DNA from: Azonexus sp.
Lineage (GTDB): Bacteria > Pseudomonadota > Gammaproteobacteria > Burkholderiales > Rhodocyclaceae
Assembly (NCBI GenBank): GCA_031274715.1
Contig: JAISPT010000034.1
Coordinates: 1-61,511 of the forward strand
Direction of reading: 5' to 3'
Length of the DNA stretch: 61,511 nucleotides
Shown here: positions 36,213-45,587 of the stretch, piece by piece
Numbering within the stretch: position 1 is the stretch's first letter
Layout of the letters: the number at the start of each line of letters is the position of its first letter
Notes under the pieces: model-generated
Database searches by the model: none
What the model saw: the letters and a program-made list of their open reading frames with translations, nothing else
What the model was told of the DNA's origin: nothing
Translations under genes and position numbers: made by a program

Positions 36213-36353
36213 ATGGCTTGGGAACTGTTGTTCAAGAGTGATATCGGCCTGATGAGCCTGGTCGTTATCGTTGGTTGCGTGGTAATCGGTGCCGTGCTGG
36301 CCAAGATTGTTGTGAGCAAGATCAACGAGGAGTCTCGCAAGCTCGGCAAGTGA
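36213..36353 (+). CDS. DUF3149-family membrane peptide
   Basis: A 46-residue peptide starting MAWELLFKSDIGLMSL, with one central transmembrane helix and a basic C-terminus (SKINEESRKLGK). This layout matches DUF3149, a small family common in Betaproteobacteria with no known role. The GGGAGGTGAT ribosome-binding site is among the strongest in the window. Last gene of the ccoG-fixH run. Confidence 0.82.
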   Translation: MAWELLFKSDIGLMSLVVIVGCVVIGAVLAKIVVSKINEESRKLGK

Positions 36354-36375
36354 CGCTTATGGCGCAAGGTGTATA

Positions 36376-36417
36376 GCAGCCCCCGTTCGCTTCCGGCGTC
36401 CGGGGGTTGTGCTTTTT
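36376..36417 (+). terminator. Probable terminator after the DUF3149 gene
   Basis: CAGCCCCCG pairs with CGGGGGTTG (one G-T pair) over a 15-base loop and is followed by TGCTTTTT. Confidence 0.55.
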
Positions 36418-36466
36418 CCGGGCACCGGAGGCCGGATGGACCAGCAGACCCGTGTCGCGGTGCATT

Positions 36467-37024
36467 TCAGCCCGGACGATTGAGCGGTTGAGCCGGCGCC
36501 AACTCTGCTTCGTGGAATGTGTAACGACCTTGCCGCCGGTCGGCCAGGTAGCGTTCCAGGCACAGGGTGACGCTGCGGAAGGAAAGTTCGGCCCAGGGAA
36601 TTTCCGGCAGTGCGAACAATTCAACCTCCAGGCTTTCCTCGCCGACGGAATACTTCGGTGTGGCCAGCCGGCCACGGTAGAAGAGGTGTACCTGGTTGAT
36701 ATGAGCGATGCTGATCAGCGCAAACGGGGCGTCGATGATGAGGTCGGCACCGGCTTCCTCCCTAGCTTCACGGCTGGCGGCGGCGGCGGTGCTCTCGCCG
36801 TTTTCCATGAAGCCGGCAGGCAGGGTCCAGAAGCCGCGGCGCGGCTCGATGGCACGCCGACACAGCAGAATCCGCCCTTCGTACTCGGCCACGCAGCCGA
36901 CGACGAGGCGCGGATTTTCGTAATGGACATGGCCGCAGGCATTGCATACATGGCGCGGCAGGTTGTCGCCCGCCGGGACGAGGAACGAAACGCCGGCTCC
37001 GCAGCGGACGCAGTAGCTGATCAC
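36467..37024 (-). CDS. NUDIX hydrolase with N-terminal zinc ribbon
   Basis: A 185-residue protein. A CVRCG/CNACG zinc ribbon occupies residues 4-30, followed by HYENPRLVVGCV and the NUDIX box, GFMENGESTAAAASREA continuing into REEAGA, with all the conserved Glu and Arg. This NudC-like plan is shared by NAD/ADP-ribose pyrophosphatases. The start is set at the GTG at 37024, next to the ribbon as in relatives; longer in-frame starts (37114, 37261) would run through the motA promoter. Ribosome-binding site weak. Divergent from motA. Confidence 0.83.
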   Translation of the reverse strand: MISYCVRCGAGVSFLVPAGDNLPRHVCNACGHVHYENPRLVVGCVAEYEGRILLCRRAIEPRRGFWTLPAGFMENGESTAAAASREAREEAGADLIIDAPFALISIAHINQVHLFYRGRLATPKYSVGEESLEVELFALPEIPWAELSFRSVTLCLERYLADRRQGRYTFHEAELAPAQPLNRPG

Positions 37025-37108
37025 GATGTCGAGTATGGAATGGATCGCGTCCAGTTTAGCACCGAAGCCGGTGCTATCCGCCGCTACGGGCGCGGCAGCT
37101 TTCTTCCT

Positions 37109-37138
37109 TTGCATAGCGGCAAGGCCTGTGGCTACAAT
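37109..37138 (+). promoter_or_regulatory. Sigma-70-type promoter upstream of motA
   Basis: TTGCAT (37109-37114) and TACAAT (37133-37138) with an 18-bp spacer, 60 bases before the motA start. Confidence 0.45.
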
Positions 37139-37198
37139 AGCGCACGCTAAAAATACGCGCATGCGCCGGCTGCTGATCGGCGTCCCAGGGGGCTTTGC

Positions 37199-38056
37199 AT
37201 GTTTCTTCTTGTTGGTTACGTCATTATCCTGGCTGCGTCGCTGGGAACCTACGCCATGCACGGCAACCTGCTGGCGCTCTGGGTGCCCGCCGAATATCTC
37301 GCCATCGTTGGTCTGACCATCGGCGCTTTCGTCGGCGGCAACGACATCCGCATCATCAAGGCGACTGTTGCCGCCATTCCGGGGGCGCTCAAGGGGTCCA
37401 AATTCACCACTGCCTTCTATGTCGACGTGCTGGCTCTGCTGTATGAAATTTTGTCCAAGGTGCGCAAGGAAGGTTTGATGTCAATCGAAGGGGATGTCGA
37501 GAATCCCGAGGCCAGCCCGATTTTCACCAAATACCCGAATATCGTCGCCGATCACCATGTGATCGAGTTCATGACCGACTACCTGCGCATGATGGTCGGT
37601 GGCAATCTCAACACGGTCGAGATCGAGAGCCTGATGGATGTCGAACTGGAAACGCACCATCACGAAACCGCGGAGCCGGGTCATGTGATGAGCAAGTCAG
37701 CTGATGCCTTGCCCGCTTTCGGTATCATCGTCGCGGTCATGGGCGTGGTTAACGTCATGGGCTCGGTCGGGGAGCCGCCGGCAATACTGGGTAGGATGAT
37801 TGGCGGGGCGCTGGTCGGCACCTTTCTTGGCATCCTGATCTCTTATGGTTTTGTCTCGCCGCTGGCTGGCCTGTTGGCGCAGAAGGCGCACGAGGGCGGT
37901 ACGGTCTTCAAGTGCATCAAGCAGGTTCTGCTGGCGTCGATGTCCGGTTATGCGCCGCAGGTGGCCGTCGAATTCGGTCGCAAGGTCCTCGATTCGACTA
38001 CCCGTCCGTCCTTCCGCGCGCTGGAGGATGAACTCAAGGCGCGCAGAGGCAGGTGA
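37199..38056 (+). CDS. motA: Flagellar stator protein MotA
   Basis: A 285-residue inner-membrane protein with four transmembrane helices (1-25, 30-50, about 165-190 and 200-225) and a large cytoplasmic loop holding the rotor-contacting charges in the SKVRKEGLMSIEGDVE region. ADALPAFGIIVAVMGVVNVMG is the conserved helix-3 segment with its proline. Length matches E. coli MotA (295). AGGGGG lies eight bases upstream. First gene of the motility locus, paired with motB 28 bases downstream. Confidence 0.96.
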   Translation: MFLLVGYVIILAASLGTYAMHGNLLALWVPAEYLAIVGLTIGAFVGGNDIRIIKATVAAIPGALKGSKFTTAFYVDVLALLYEILSKVRKEGLMSIEGDVENPEASPIFTKYPNIVADHHVIEFMTDYLRMMVGGNLNTVEIESLMDVELETHHHETAEPGHVMSKSADALPAFGIIVAVMGVVNVMGSVGEPPAILGRMIGGALVGTFLGILISYGFVSPLAGLLAQKAHEGGTVFKCIKQVLLASMSGYAPQVAVEFGRKVLDSTTRPSFRALEDELKARRGR

Positions 38057-38084
38057 TCTTGTCGCTACGCGATAGGGCTTCCGG

Positions 38085-39026
38085 ATGAGCGACGACTCCA
38101 CTCGCCCCATTATCATCAAGCGCAAGAAGGCGGCGGCCGAAGGCGCCCACGGCGGTGCCTGGAAGCTTGCTTATGCCGACTTCGTGACGGCGATGATGGC
38201 TTTCTTCCTGCTGATGTGGCTGCTCGGGTCGACGGCCCGGGGCGATTTGCAGGGCATTGCCGATTATTTTCAGAATCCGCTCAAGATTGCCCAGTCCGGT
38301 GGTTCCTCGGCTGGCGACGCGACCAGCATCCTGCAGGGGGGCGGCAAGGACTTGACGCGCCAGGCGGGGCAGGTCAAGCAGGGCGATGTCGACGTCAAGA
38401 AAAGCACCTCGTTTTCCAAGGAGGCGCAACTCGAGTTCCAGCGTCGGGAGGCGGCACGCTTGGAGGCACTCAAGGCCGAGATCGAAAAGCTGATCGAACA
38501 GAGCCCGGAGCTGGCACAGTTCAAGAAGCAGTTGCTGCTCGACATTACCTCGGAAGGTTTGCGCATCCAGATCGTCGACGAACACAACCGGCCGATGTTC
38601 GATTCCGGTGGCGCCGAACTCAAGCCCTATACCCGCGACATCCTGCGCCTGATCGGCAAGGCCCTGAACGGCGTCAGCAATCGCATCAGCCTGGCCGGCC
38701 ATACCGATGCCGCGCCCTACGCGGGTGGTCAAGCCGGGTTCTCGAATTGGGAATTGTCGACCAATCGGGCCAATGCCTCGCGCCGCGAGTTGATCGCCGG
38801 CGGCTTGGCGGACAACAAGGTGTTGCGTGTCGTCGGCTTGGCGTCGACGGTGCCGTTCGACAGAAACGATCCGCTCAACCCGGTCAATCGACGGATCAGC
38901 ATCGTTGTTTTGAATCAGAAGACGGAGTTGGCTCTGCTGCAGGAAGACGGACCGGAGGCCAGCGTCACTGGTGCCGACGAGGTCGACGGCGCCTTGGGCA
39001 TCCGGGGGGCAGGCGAGGGCCATTAG
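38085..39026 (+). CDS. motB: Flagellar stator protein MotB
   Basis: A 313-residue protein with a basic N-terminus, a single helix with the ion-carrying Asp32 (YADFVTAMMAFFLLMWLL) and a C-terminal OmpA-like peptidoglycan-binding domain (LAGHTDAAPY, NWELSTNRANASRREL). With MotA it forms the first of the two stator complexes in the window. Confidence 0.96.
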   Translation: MSDDSTRPIIIKRKKAAAEGAHGGAWKLAYADFVTAMMAFFLLMWLLGSTARGDLQGIADYFQNPLKIAQSGGSSAGDATSILQGGGKDLTRQAGQVKQGDVDVKKSTSFSKEAQLEFQRREAARLEALKAEIEKLIEQSPELAQFKKQLLLDITSEGLRIQIVDEHNRPMFDSGGAELKPYTRDILRLIGKALNGVSNRISLAGHTDAAPYAGGQAGFSNWELSTNRANASRRELIAGGLADNKVLRVVGLASTVPFDRNDPLNPVNRRISIVVLNQKTELALLQEDGPEASVTGADEVDGALGIRGAGEGH

Positions 39027-39079
39027 TGCGGTGTGCCGTCGCTGCGGGGCAGAATAGCGATTTGATGACAGGGGAAAAT

Positions 39080-39445
39080 ATGGCGAAAAACGTACTCGCG
39101 GTCGATGACTCCGCATCCATCCGCCAGATGCTGACTTTTACCCTCAAGAGTGCTGGCTACGATGTTGTGGAAGCGATCGACGGCTTGGATGGCTTGGAAA
39201 AGGCCAGGGCGCACGATGTCCATCTGGTGTTGACCGATCAGAACATGCCGCGCATGGATGGACTGGCCCTGATTCGGTCGTTGCGCGAGATGCCGCAATA
39301 TGCCTCGACGCCGATCTTGATGCTGACCACCGAGTCGTCCGACGCGATGAAGTCGCAGGGGCGCGCGGCCGGCGCTACTGGCTGGCTGGTCAAGCCTTTC
39401 GATCCGCAAAAGCTGATCGAAGTGGTGCGCAAGGTCATCGGCTGA
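39080..39445 (+). CDS. cheY: Chemotaxis response regulator CheY (first copy)
   Basis: A 121-residue single receiver domain. The acidic pocket VDDSAS, phospho-Asp53 (LTDQNMPRMDG), the TTES switch segment and the KPF lysine are present. The start is ATG 39080 behind AGGGGAAA; the ATG at 39065 is too close to that site. It lies between motB and cheA1, the arrangement seen with Caulobacter-type chemotaxis clusters. Only 43% of its surface motifs match the second CheY by eye, so the two are not recent duplicates. Confidence 0.93.
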   Translation: MAKNVLAVDDSASIRQMLTFTLKSAGYDVVEAIDGLDGLEKARAHDVHLVLTDQNMPRMDGLALIRSLREMPQYASTPILMLTTESSDAMKSQGRAAGATGWLVKPFDPQKLIEVVRKVIG

Positions 39446-39532
39446 GTGCCGGACAGCCTGCCGGCGTCGAGAACGCGCTTGCCGGTTGTTGTCCGCCGAT
39501 CCCCAGTCTTCTGGTCATGATGAGAGGATGAT

Positions 39533-41797
39533 GTGCCGATCGACATGAGCCAGTTCTATCAGGTGTTCTTCGACGAATCGGCGGAGCACCTGGAGACCAT
39601 GGAGACCTTGCTCCTCGAACTGGATGTCGCTAATCCAGAAGCCGAGCAACTCAATGCCATTTTTCGGGCTGTCCATTCGATCAAGGGTAGCGCCGGCACC
39701 TTCGGTTTCACCGACCTGGCCGAGACCACGCACATTTTGGAGAATTTGCTCGATCGCATCCGCAAGCACGAATTGGGCTTGCAGCCGGAGATGGTCGATA
39801 CCTTTCTTGAGTCCGGCGACCTGTTGCGCAGAATGTTGGAGGCGCATCAAGGGCGCGGCAGCGTCGATAGCGATGCCGTGCAGGCAACCTGTGCCCGTTT
39901 GCGCCAGTTGTCCGACGCTCGGCCGGCGGGAGGCGGCACGGTTGCCCCAGTGCGCCGGTCGGCGCCGGTTGCCGCTGCCGCGGCGGCCAGCGAGGTAGCG
40001 CCTGCGGTTGCATCACCCTCGGGACGGCGCGCTTTTGGCATCGAGTTTGTGCCGACCGAAGTGTCCGCCCATAGTGATGGCATCGAACGGCTGCTCGTCG
40101 AACTGCGTCGCCTAGGCGAACTGGAAGTACTCAACCAGCCCGATGCCGAGGATCGGGGTGTCGGTTTCTGGAGGCTGCGCTTGACGACCACGGCAGCGCC
40201 GGAAACCTTTTCCGAGGCTATCGATTTCATCGCCGAGAACGGTGCCTGGCGGGTGGCCGAGGAGGCAGTCGTCGAGTCTACGGGTGACGGGGGCGATTTC
40301 GATTTCTACGGCGATGTACCGGGCGTGCCCGGGGAAAACCGAGGTTATGGTTTCTTCGTCGCGCTCGAACCGCCGCCGGGCAATGGTGCCGAGAGCGGAT
40401 CGGCCGATACCGATGCCGACGATGGTCCGGACGCTGCGCCGGCGACCGAGGAGGATGAGGTCGGCTATGGCTTTTTCGCGCCTTTGCCACCGCTGGTGCC
40501 GGCGCCCAGCGTGGTTCCGGCTGGCGGCGAGGCGGGCGAGGGTTGCGCCGTGTCCCTGCCGTCACCGCCGGCCAGGACGCCCGAGCACCGGGCGACAGCG
40601 GTGGCTGATTCGTCGATCCGGGTCAGCGTCGACAAGGTCGATCAACTGATCAACCTGCTCGGCGAGTTGGTGATCACCCAGTCGATGCTGCAGCAAACCG
40701 CGGTGCAGATGGGCGAGGCGGCGCCGGAGCGCTTGCTCGGTGGCCTCGGGCAATTGGAACGCAATACCCACGCCTTGCAGGAAGTGGTGATGTCGATCCG
40801 TATGCTGCCGATTTCCTTTGTTTTCTCGCGTTTTCCGCGCGTCGTCCGCGATTTGTCGGCCAAGCTCGGTAAGCAGGTCGAGTTGAAGACTTCGGGCGAG
40901 ACGACCGAGTTGGACAAGAGCCTGGTCGAGCGCATCGCCGACCCGCTTACCCACCTGATTCGCAACAGCCTCGACCACGGCATCGAGATGCCGGAAGCGC
41001 GACTTGCCGCTGGCAAAAACCCGGTCGGCACGATTACGCTGAAAGCCTCGCACCAGGGTGGCAGCGTTGTCATTGAAGTGGGCGACGATGGCGCCGGTTT
41101 GCCGCGCGACAAAATCATGGCCAAGGCCCGTGAACGTGGCTTGGCAGTGGCCGAGTCGATGAGCGATCAGGAGGTGTTCAGCCTGATTTTCGAAGCCGGC
41201 TTGTCGACGGCCGAACAGGTGACGGATGTATCCGGGCGCGGCGTCGGCATGGACGTGGTCCGGCGCAATATCCAGGAACTCGGTGGCCGCGTCGAGATCG
41301 ACTCGCTGCTCGGTGTCGGCACCCGGATGACGGTGCGTCTGCCGCTGACCCTGGCCATTCTCGACGGCATGTCGGTGGCGGTTGGCGACCAGACCTACAT
41401 CCTGCCGCTGTCCCATGTCGTCGAATCGTTGCTGCCGCAGCCCGGCGATGTCCGGACCCTGGCTAACCGGGGCCGGGTCATCGAAGCGCGCGGCGAGTTC
41501 CTGCCGGTGGTCGTATTGCACGAGTTGTTCGGCTTATGTTCGGCCTGGGATGACCTGACCCAGGGCATCATGGTCGTTGTCGCCGCCGGCGGCGCCAAGG
41601 CGGCGCTGTTCGTCGATGCCCTGGTCGGCCAGCACCAGGTCGTGATCAAGAGCCTGGAGGCCAACTATCGCCGGGTGCCCGGCATTTCCGGTGCGACTAT
41701 CATGGGCGACGGTCGCGTAGCGCTGATTCTCGACGCGCCGGCGATTGCTGGTATGGTCCTGGCGAAAACGCAGACCACAGCGGGCTTGCCGCAATGA
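39533..41797 (+). CDS. cheA: Chemotaxis histidine kinase CheA (first copy)
   Basis: A 754-residue kinase. Order: HPt P1 with His48 (RAVHSIKGSAGTFGF), a P2-like domain (about 165-250, starting GRRAFGIEF), an acidic/proline-rich linker (250-355) with GYGFF twice (271-275, 311-315), dimerisation P3 (362-420), ATPase P4 (HLIRNSLDHG, DDGAGL, SGRGVGMDVV) and CheW-like P5. Scaffold partner is the CheW at 41808. The GTG at 39533 has AGAGG in place; ATG 39545 is a near alternative. Confidence 0.95.
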   Translation: MPIDMSQFYQVFFDESAEHLETMETLLLELDVANPEAEQLNAIFRAVHSIKGSAGTFGFTDLAETTHILENLLDRIRKHELGLQPEMVDTFLESGDLLRRMLEAHQGRGSVDSDAVQATCARLRQLSDARPAGGGTVAPVRRSAPVAAAAAASEVAPAVASPSGRRAFGIEFVPTEVSAHSDGIERLLVELRRLGELEVLNQPDAEDRGVGFWRLRLTTTAAPETFSEAIDFIAENGAWRVAEEAVVESTGDGGDFDFYGDVPGVPGENRGYGFFVALEPPPGNGAESGSADTDADDGPDAAPATEEDEVGYGFFAPLPPLVPAPSVVPAGGEAGEGCAVSLPSPPARTPEHRATAVADSSIRVSVDKVDQLINLLGELVITQSMLQQTAVQMGEAAPERLLGGLGQLERNTHALQEVVMSIRMLPISFVFSRFPRVVRDLSAKLGKQVELKTSGETTELDKSLVERIADPLTHLIRNSLDHGIEMPEARLAAGKNPVGTITLKASHQGGSVVIEVGDDGAGLPRDKIMAKARERGLAVAESMSDQEVFSLIFEAGLSTAEQVTDVSGRGVGMDVVRRNIQELGGRVEIDSLLGVGTRMTVRLPLTLAILDGMSVAVGDQTYILPLSHVVESLLPQPGDVRTLANRGRVIEARGEFLPVVVLHELFGLCSAWDDLTQGIMVVVAAGGAKAALFVDALVGQHQVVIKSLEANYRRVPGISGATIMGDGRVALILDAPAIAGMVLAKTQTTAGLPQ

Positions 41798-41807
41798 GGA
41801 GCAAGAC

Positions 41808-42338
41808 ATGGAAGTGAGGACCCAAGGGACGGCGGTGGTTGTGGACGAAGATTCGGTGGCCAGCGAATACCTGACCTTTACGCTGGGCAGTGAGGAGTAT
41901 GCGATCGACATCCTCAAGGTCCAGGAAATCCGTGGCTACGAGCCGCCGACACGGATTGCCCACGCGCCGCCGTTCATCAAGGGGGTTATCAATCTGCGCG
42001 GTATCATCGTGCCGGTGGTCGACCTGCGCATCAAGTTCGACCTCGGCCAGGCTGAGTACACGCCGTTTACCGTGGTGATCATCCTCAACGTTGCGGGACG
42101 GGTCGTCGGTGCCGTGGTCGACAGCGTGTCCGACGTGATTTTCTTGAACCGGGCACAGATCCGGCCGGCGCCGGATTTTTCCGGTTCCTTCGATACCCAG
42201 TACATCATCGGCCTGGCCTCCCAGGACGGGCGGATGATGATCGTTACCGACATTGAGCGCCTGATGAGCGGCGCCGACATGGAATTGATCGACGACGCCA
42301 CGGCGTCGAACCAAGAGCAGGGGAGCTCACGATGCTAA
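41808..42338 (+). CDS. cheW: Chemotaxis coupling protein CheW
   Basis: A 176-residue adaptor linking receptors to CheA. Family segments are YLTFTLGSEEYAIDILKVQEIRGY, FIKGVINLRGIIVPVVDLR and GAVVDSVSDV. GAGGAG lies seven bases before the ATG. The 3' end overlaps the receptor gene by seven bases. Confidence 0.96.
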   Translation: MEVRTQGTAVVVDEDSVASEYLTFTLGSEEYAIDILKVQEIRGYEPPTRIAHAPPFIKGVINLRGIIVPVVDLRIKFDLGQAEYTPFTVVIILNVAGRVVGAVVDSVSDVIFLNRAQIRPAPDFSGSFDTQYIIGLASQDGRMMIVTDIERLMSGADMELIDDATASNQEQGSSRC

Positions 42339-44689
42339 ACAAGTTGCGTATCCGTACTCGCCTGATTTGGCAGGCGATCGGCATGGCCTTCTGGTTTACC
42401 GTATTGGTGGTCGTCACCGTCACTTATCTGCACGACCTGAGCCGGACCAGCGAGGCTGTCTATGTGGACAAGCTGGAGCCGGGGGCGATGGTGCTGCGCA
42501 TGCAGACGCTGCTGGCCGAGAACAACCTGCAGCTCGCTGCCAGCTTGCTAGGCGCCCATGTCGGCCAGACGGTGGTCGAGTCCGAGAGGGAACAGCAGAT
42601 GCAGCGCCTGGAGGCCAACCGCAAGCTGATCGATAGCCTGTGGCAACAGTTCTCGGCGCGCACGCTGGGCGAGCAGGAGGGGGAACTGGCCGAGGCCTAC
42701 CGCCATGCCCGCGCCATCTATATCCAGGAGGGCCTGTTGCTGGCTGCCGAAGCCTTGCGCGCCGGCGACCATGGGCGAGCCGCCGAAATCTACATCGGCG
42801 TCGTCCAGCCGGCTTTTGCCAAGGCCAGCCTGGCGGCCGAGGCACTCAGCCACTACTACGTCGATAGCGGCCGTGAACTATTCGACGGCGCGCAACGGAC
42901 CAGCGAGTTCTTGATCAAGCTGCTGGTCGCCCTGGCGCTGTTGGTGACGGCGCTGGTGGCAGCTTTTTCCTATGTCTTCGGGCGCAGCATCACCCGTCCG
43001 CTGGCCGAAACCATCGGCATCGCCAACGCCGTTGCCGCCGGCCACCTCGATAACCGAATTGACGTGCGCGGCGCCGACGAAGTCGCCGACCTGCAGCGCG
43101 CCCTGGCCAAGATGCAGGCTGACCTGAAGGAGCGGACCGAAGCCGAGCACCAGGCGGCGGATGCGACGATGCGCATCAAGGTGGCGCTCGACGTGACCTC
43201 GAACAACGTCATGGTCGCCGATCCGGACGGCTGCATTATTTACTGCAACGCCTCATTGCTTGCCATGATGCGCCAGGCCGAGAGCGACATGCGTAGCGAA
43301 CTGCCAAATTTCCGTGCCGATGCCCTGCTCGGTTCCAGCATCGACCAGTATCACTCACAACTGGCGCAGCAGCGCCACATGCCAAGCGTCTATCGCGGCG
43401 AAATCAGCATCGGCAGCCGGTATTTCGTGCTGGCGGCGAGCCCGATCATCAACGAAGCCGGTGCCCGTCTCGGCACCGTCGTCGAATGGCGCGACCGCAC
43501 CGCCGAAGTCGAGGTCGAGCGCGAAGTGGCGGCGATCATCGCTGCGGCGGTGGCCGGCGATTTCAGCAAGCGCATCGACCGGTCGCGGATGCAAGGCTTC
43601 TTCCATGACTTGTCTACCGGCATCAACCAGTTGCTCGAGGCGAGCAGCGCGGCGCTCGAGGATGTCGGCGCGATGCTCGCCCGCATGTCGCGTGGCGACC
43701 TGCGGCAGAAGATCGGTGCCGACTACCAAGGCATGCTCGGCCGCCTCAAGGACGACGCCAACATCACGGTGGATAAGCTGCAGCAGATCGTTCTGGCGAT
43801 CAAGAGCGCCACCGATGCGATCAATGCCGCCGCTCAGGAGATTGCCGCCGGCAACCAAGATCTGTCGGGACGCACCGAGGAGCAGGCGAGCAGCCTGGAG
43901 GAAACCGCGTCGAGCATGGAAGAGCTTACCGGTACCGTCAAGCAGAACGCGCAAAATGCCCGCCAGGCCAGCGAATTGGCCGGTGCCGCGCAGCAGGTGG
44001 CGGTGCGTGGTGGCGAAGTGGTTGATCAAGTGATCGACACGATGAGTGCCATTCACCGCTCGAGCAGCAAGATCGGCGACATTATCGGCGTCATCGATGG
44101 CATCGCCTTCCAGACCAATATCCTGGCACTCAATGCCGCCGTCGAGGCAGCGCGGGCCGGCGAGCAGGGCCGTGGCTTCGCCGTGGTGGCGACCGAGGTG
44201 CGCAACCTGGCGCAGCGCAGCGCCACGGCGGCCAAGGAGATCAAGATTCTGATTTCCGACTCGGTGGAGAAGGTCGAGACCGGTAACCGTCTGGCCGATC
44301 AGGCAGGGCGGACCATGGACGAGGTGGTTACCAGCATCCGCCGAGTGGCTAACCTGATGCAGGAAATTTCCGAGGCCAGCCGCGAGCAGAGCGCCGGCAT
44401 CGAGCAGGTCAGCAGGGTCATCAGCCAGATGGACGAGGTAACGCAGCAGAACGCCTCTCTCGTCGAGCAGGCGGCGGCCGCCGCCGAAAGCCTGGAGGAG
44501 CAGGCCAATGCGCTGAAGCGTGAGGTGGCGGTGTTTTCGCTGTCGATCGACAGCGAACGTCCGTTGGCCGAGGCGCGGCGGGCGGCACCGCTGCCGCAGC
44601 GCGAGCCGGTGCGGCTCAACAGCCCGCTGACGGCCAAGAGCGGTGTCCACTTGCCGGCTGGCCAAGATGATGAATGGGAGGAATTTTGA
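42332..44689 (+). CDS. Methyl-accepting chemotaxis protein with PAS and multiple HAMP domains
   Basis: A 785-residue transmembrane receptor. TM1 12-33, an all-helical periplasmic domain, TM2 194-216, HAMP 213-265, a PAS domain (285-395), then further HAMP-like segments (AGDFSKRIDR; RGDLRQKIGADYQ) and the kinase-control hairpin with its tip near residue 590 (GIAFQTNILALNAAVEAARA). It ends DDEWEEF, and the EWEEF is a CheR/CheB tethering pentapeptide (compare NWETF of Tar). The adjacency to cheR fits. The ligand is unknown; the PAS suggests an internal redox or energy signal. Confidence 0.94.
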   Translation: MLNKLRIRTRLIWQAIGMAFWFTVLVVVTVTYLHDLSRTSEAVYVDKLEPGAMVLRMQTLLAENNLQLAASLLGAHVGQTVVESEREQQMQRLEANRKLIDSLWQQFSARTLGEQEGELAEAYRHARAIYIQEGLLLAAEALRAGDHGRAAEIYIGVVQPAFAKASLAAEALSHYYVDSGRELFDGAQRTSEFLIKLLVALALLVTALVAAFSYVFGRSITRPLAETIGIANAVAAGHLDNRIDVRGADEVADLQRALAKMQADLKERTEAEHQAADATMRIKVALDVTSNNVMVADPDGCIIYCNASLLAMMRQAESDMRSELPNFRADALLGSSIDQYHSQLAQQRHMPSVYRGEISIGSRYFVLAASPIINEAGARLGTVVEWRDRTAEVEVEREVAAIIAAAVAGDFSKRIDRSRMQGFFHDLSTGINQLLEASSAALEDVGAMLARMSRGDLRQKIGADYQGMLGRLKDDANITVDKLQQIVLAIKSATDAINAAAQEIAAGNQDLSGRTEEQASSLEETASSMEELTGTVKQNAQNARQASELAGAAQQVAVRGGEVVDQVIDTMSAIHRSSSKIGDIIGVIDGIAFQTNILALNAAVEAARAGEQGRGFAVVATEVRNLAQRSATAAKEIKILISDSVEKVETGNRLADQAGRTMDEVVTSIRRVANLMQEISEASREQSAGIEQVSRVISQMDEVTQQNASLVEQAAAAAESLEEQANALKREVAVFSLSIDSERPLAEARRAAPLPQREPVRLNSPLTAKSGVHLPAGQDDEWEEF

Positions 44690-44691
44690 TC

Positions 44692-45576
44692 ATGGCCGAT
44701 ACCCCTCGTTTTACCTTCCCCGCTGCTACCGCGGCCATTCCCGGCCGCGATGGTGGAGTACGGGAATTCAGCTTCCTGCCAGCCGATTTCGAGCGGGTCC
44801 GCAAGCTGATCTATCAACATGCCGGCATTTCCCTGTCGCCGGTCAAGCAGGATATGGTCTATTCGCGCTTGGCCCGCCGCCTGCGCGCCACGGGCTGCCA
44901 CAGCTTTGCCGAATACCTGGACGCGCTGGAGAAGAACGGTGGCGATGAATGGGAGCGTTTCGTCAATTCGCTGACCACCAATCTCACCTCGTTTTTCCGC
45001 GAGCCGCATCATTTCCCGATCTTCGCCGAGCATTTGCAGAAACTCGGGACGCAGCGCCAGATCCGCATCTGGTGCTCGGCCGCCTCGACCGGCGAGGAGC
45101 CATACTCGATTGCGATAACCGTGGCCGAGACCTTCGGCAGCAATCTCTCGCATGTCTCGATCATCGCTTCCGACCTCGATACCAACGTGCTGGAGACGGC
45201 GCGCAAGGGCGTTTATCCGATGGAGCGGGTCGACAAGCTGTCGCCCGAGCGCCTGCACCGCTTCTTCTTGCGCGGCACCGGCGCGCAGGCTGGCTATGTT
45301 TCAGTGCGTCCGGAGCTGAAGGCGCTGATCACGTTCCAGCGCATTAACCTGCTCGATTCCAGCTATGCCCTGAAAGGGCCGCTCGACGTGATTTTTTGCC
45401 GCAACGTGATGATTTATTTCGACAAGCCGACGCAGTACAAGATTCTTGCCCGTTTCGCTCCGATGATGCAGCCGGACGGCCTGATGTTTGCCGGCCATTC
45501 GGAAAGCTTCATGCATGCCGCCGATCTTTTCCGCTCGCTGGGCAAGACGGTCTACGCGCTGACCAAGTCGCGCTGA
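44692..45576 (+). CDS. cheR: Chemotaxis protein methyltransferase CheR
   Basis: A 294-residue SAM-dependent enzyme that methylates receptor glutamates. An N-terminal helical domain (FERVRKLIYQHAGISLSP) precedes the Rossmann domain with WCSAASTGEEPYSIA (SAM loop), ITFQRINLLD and IFCRNVMIYFD. The start is ATG 44692, nine bases from GGGAGGA; the ATG at 44674 lies before the site. Three bases after the receptor stop. Confidence 0.95.
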   Translation: MADTPRFTFPAATAAIPGRDGGVREFSFLPADFERVRKLIYQHAGISLSPVKQDMVYSRLARRLRATGCHSFAEYLDALEKNGGDEWERFVNSLTTNLTSFFREPHHFPIFAEHLQKLGTQRQIRIWCSAASTGEEPYSIAITVAETFGSNLSHVSIIASDLDTNVLETARKGVYPMERVDKLSPERLHRFFLRGTGAQAGYVSVRPELKALITFQRINLLDSSYALKGPLDVIFCRNVMIYFDKPTQYKILARFAPMMQPDGLMFAGHSESFMHAADLFRSLGKTVYALTKSR

Positions 45577-45587
45577 GAAGGCAGCCA

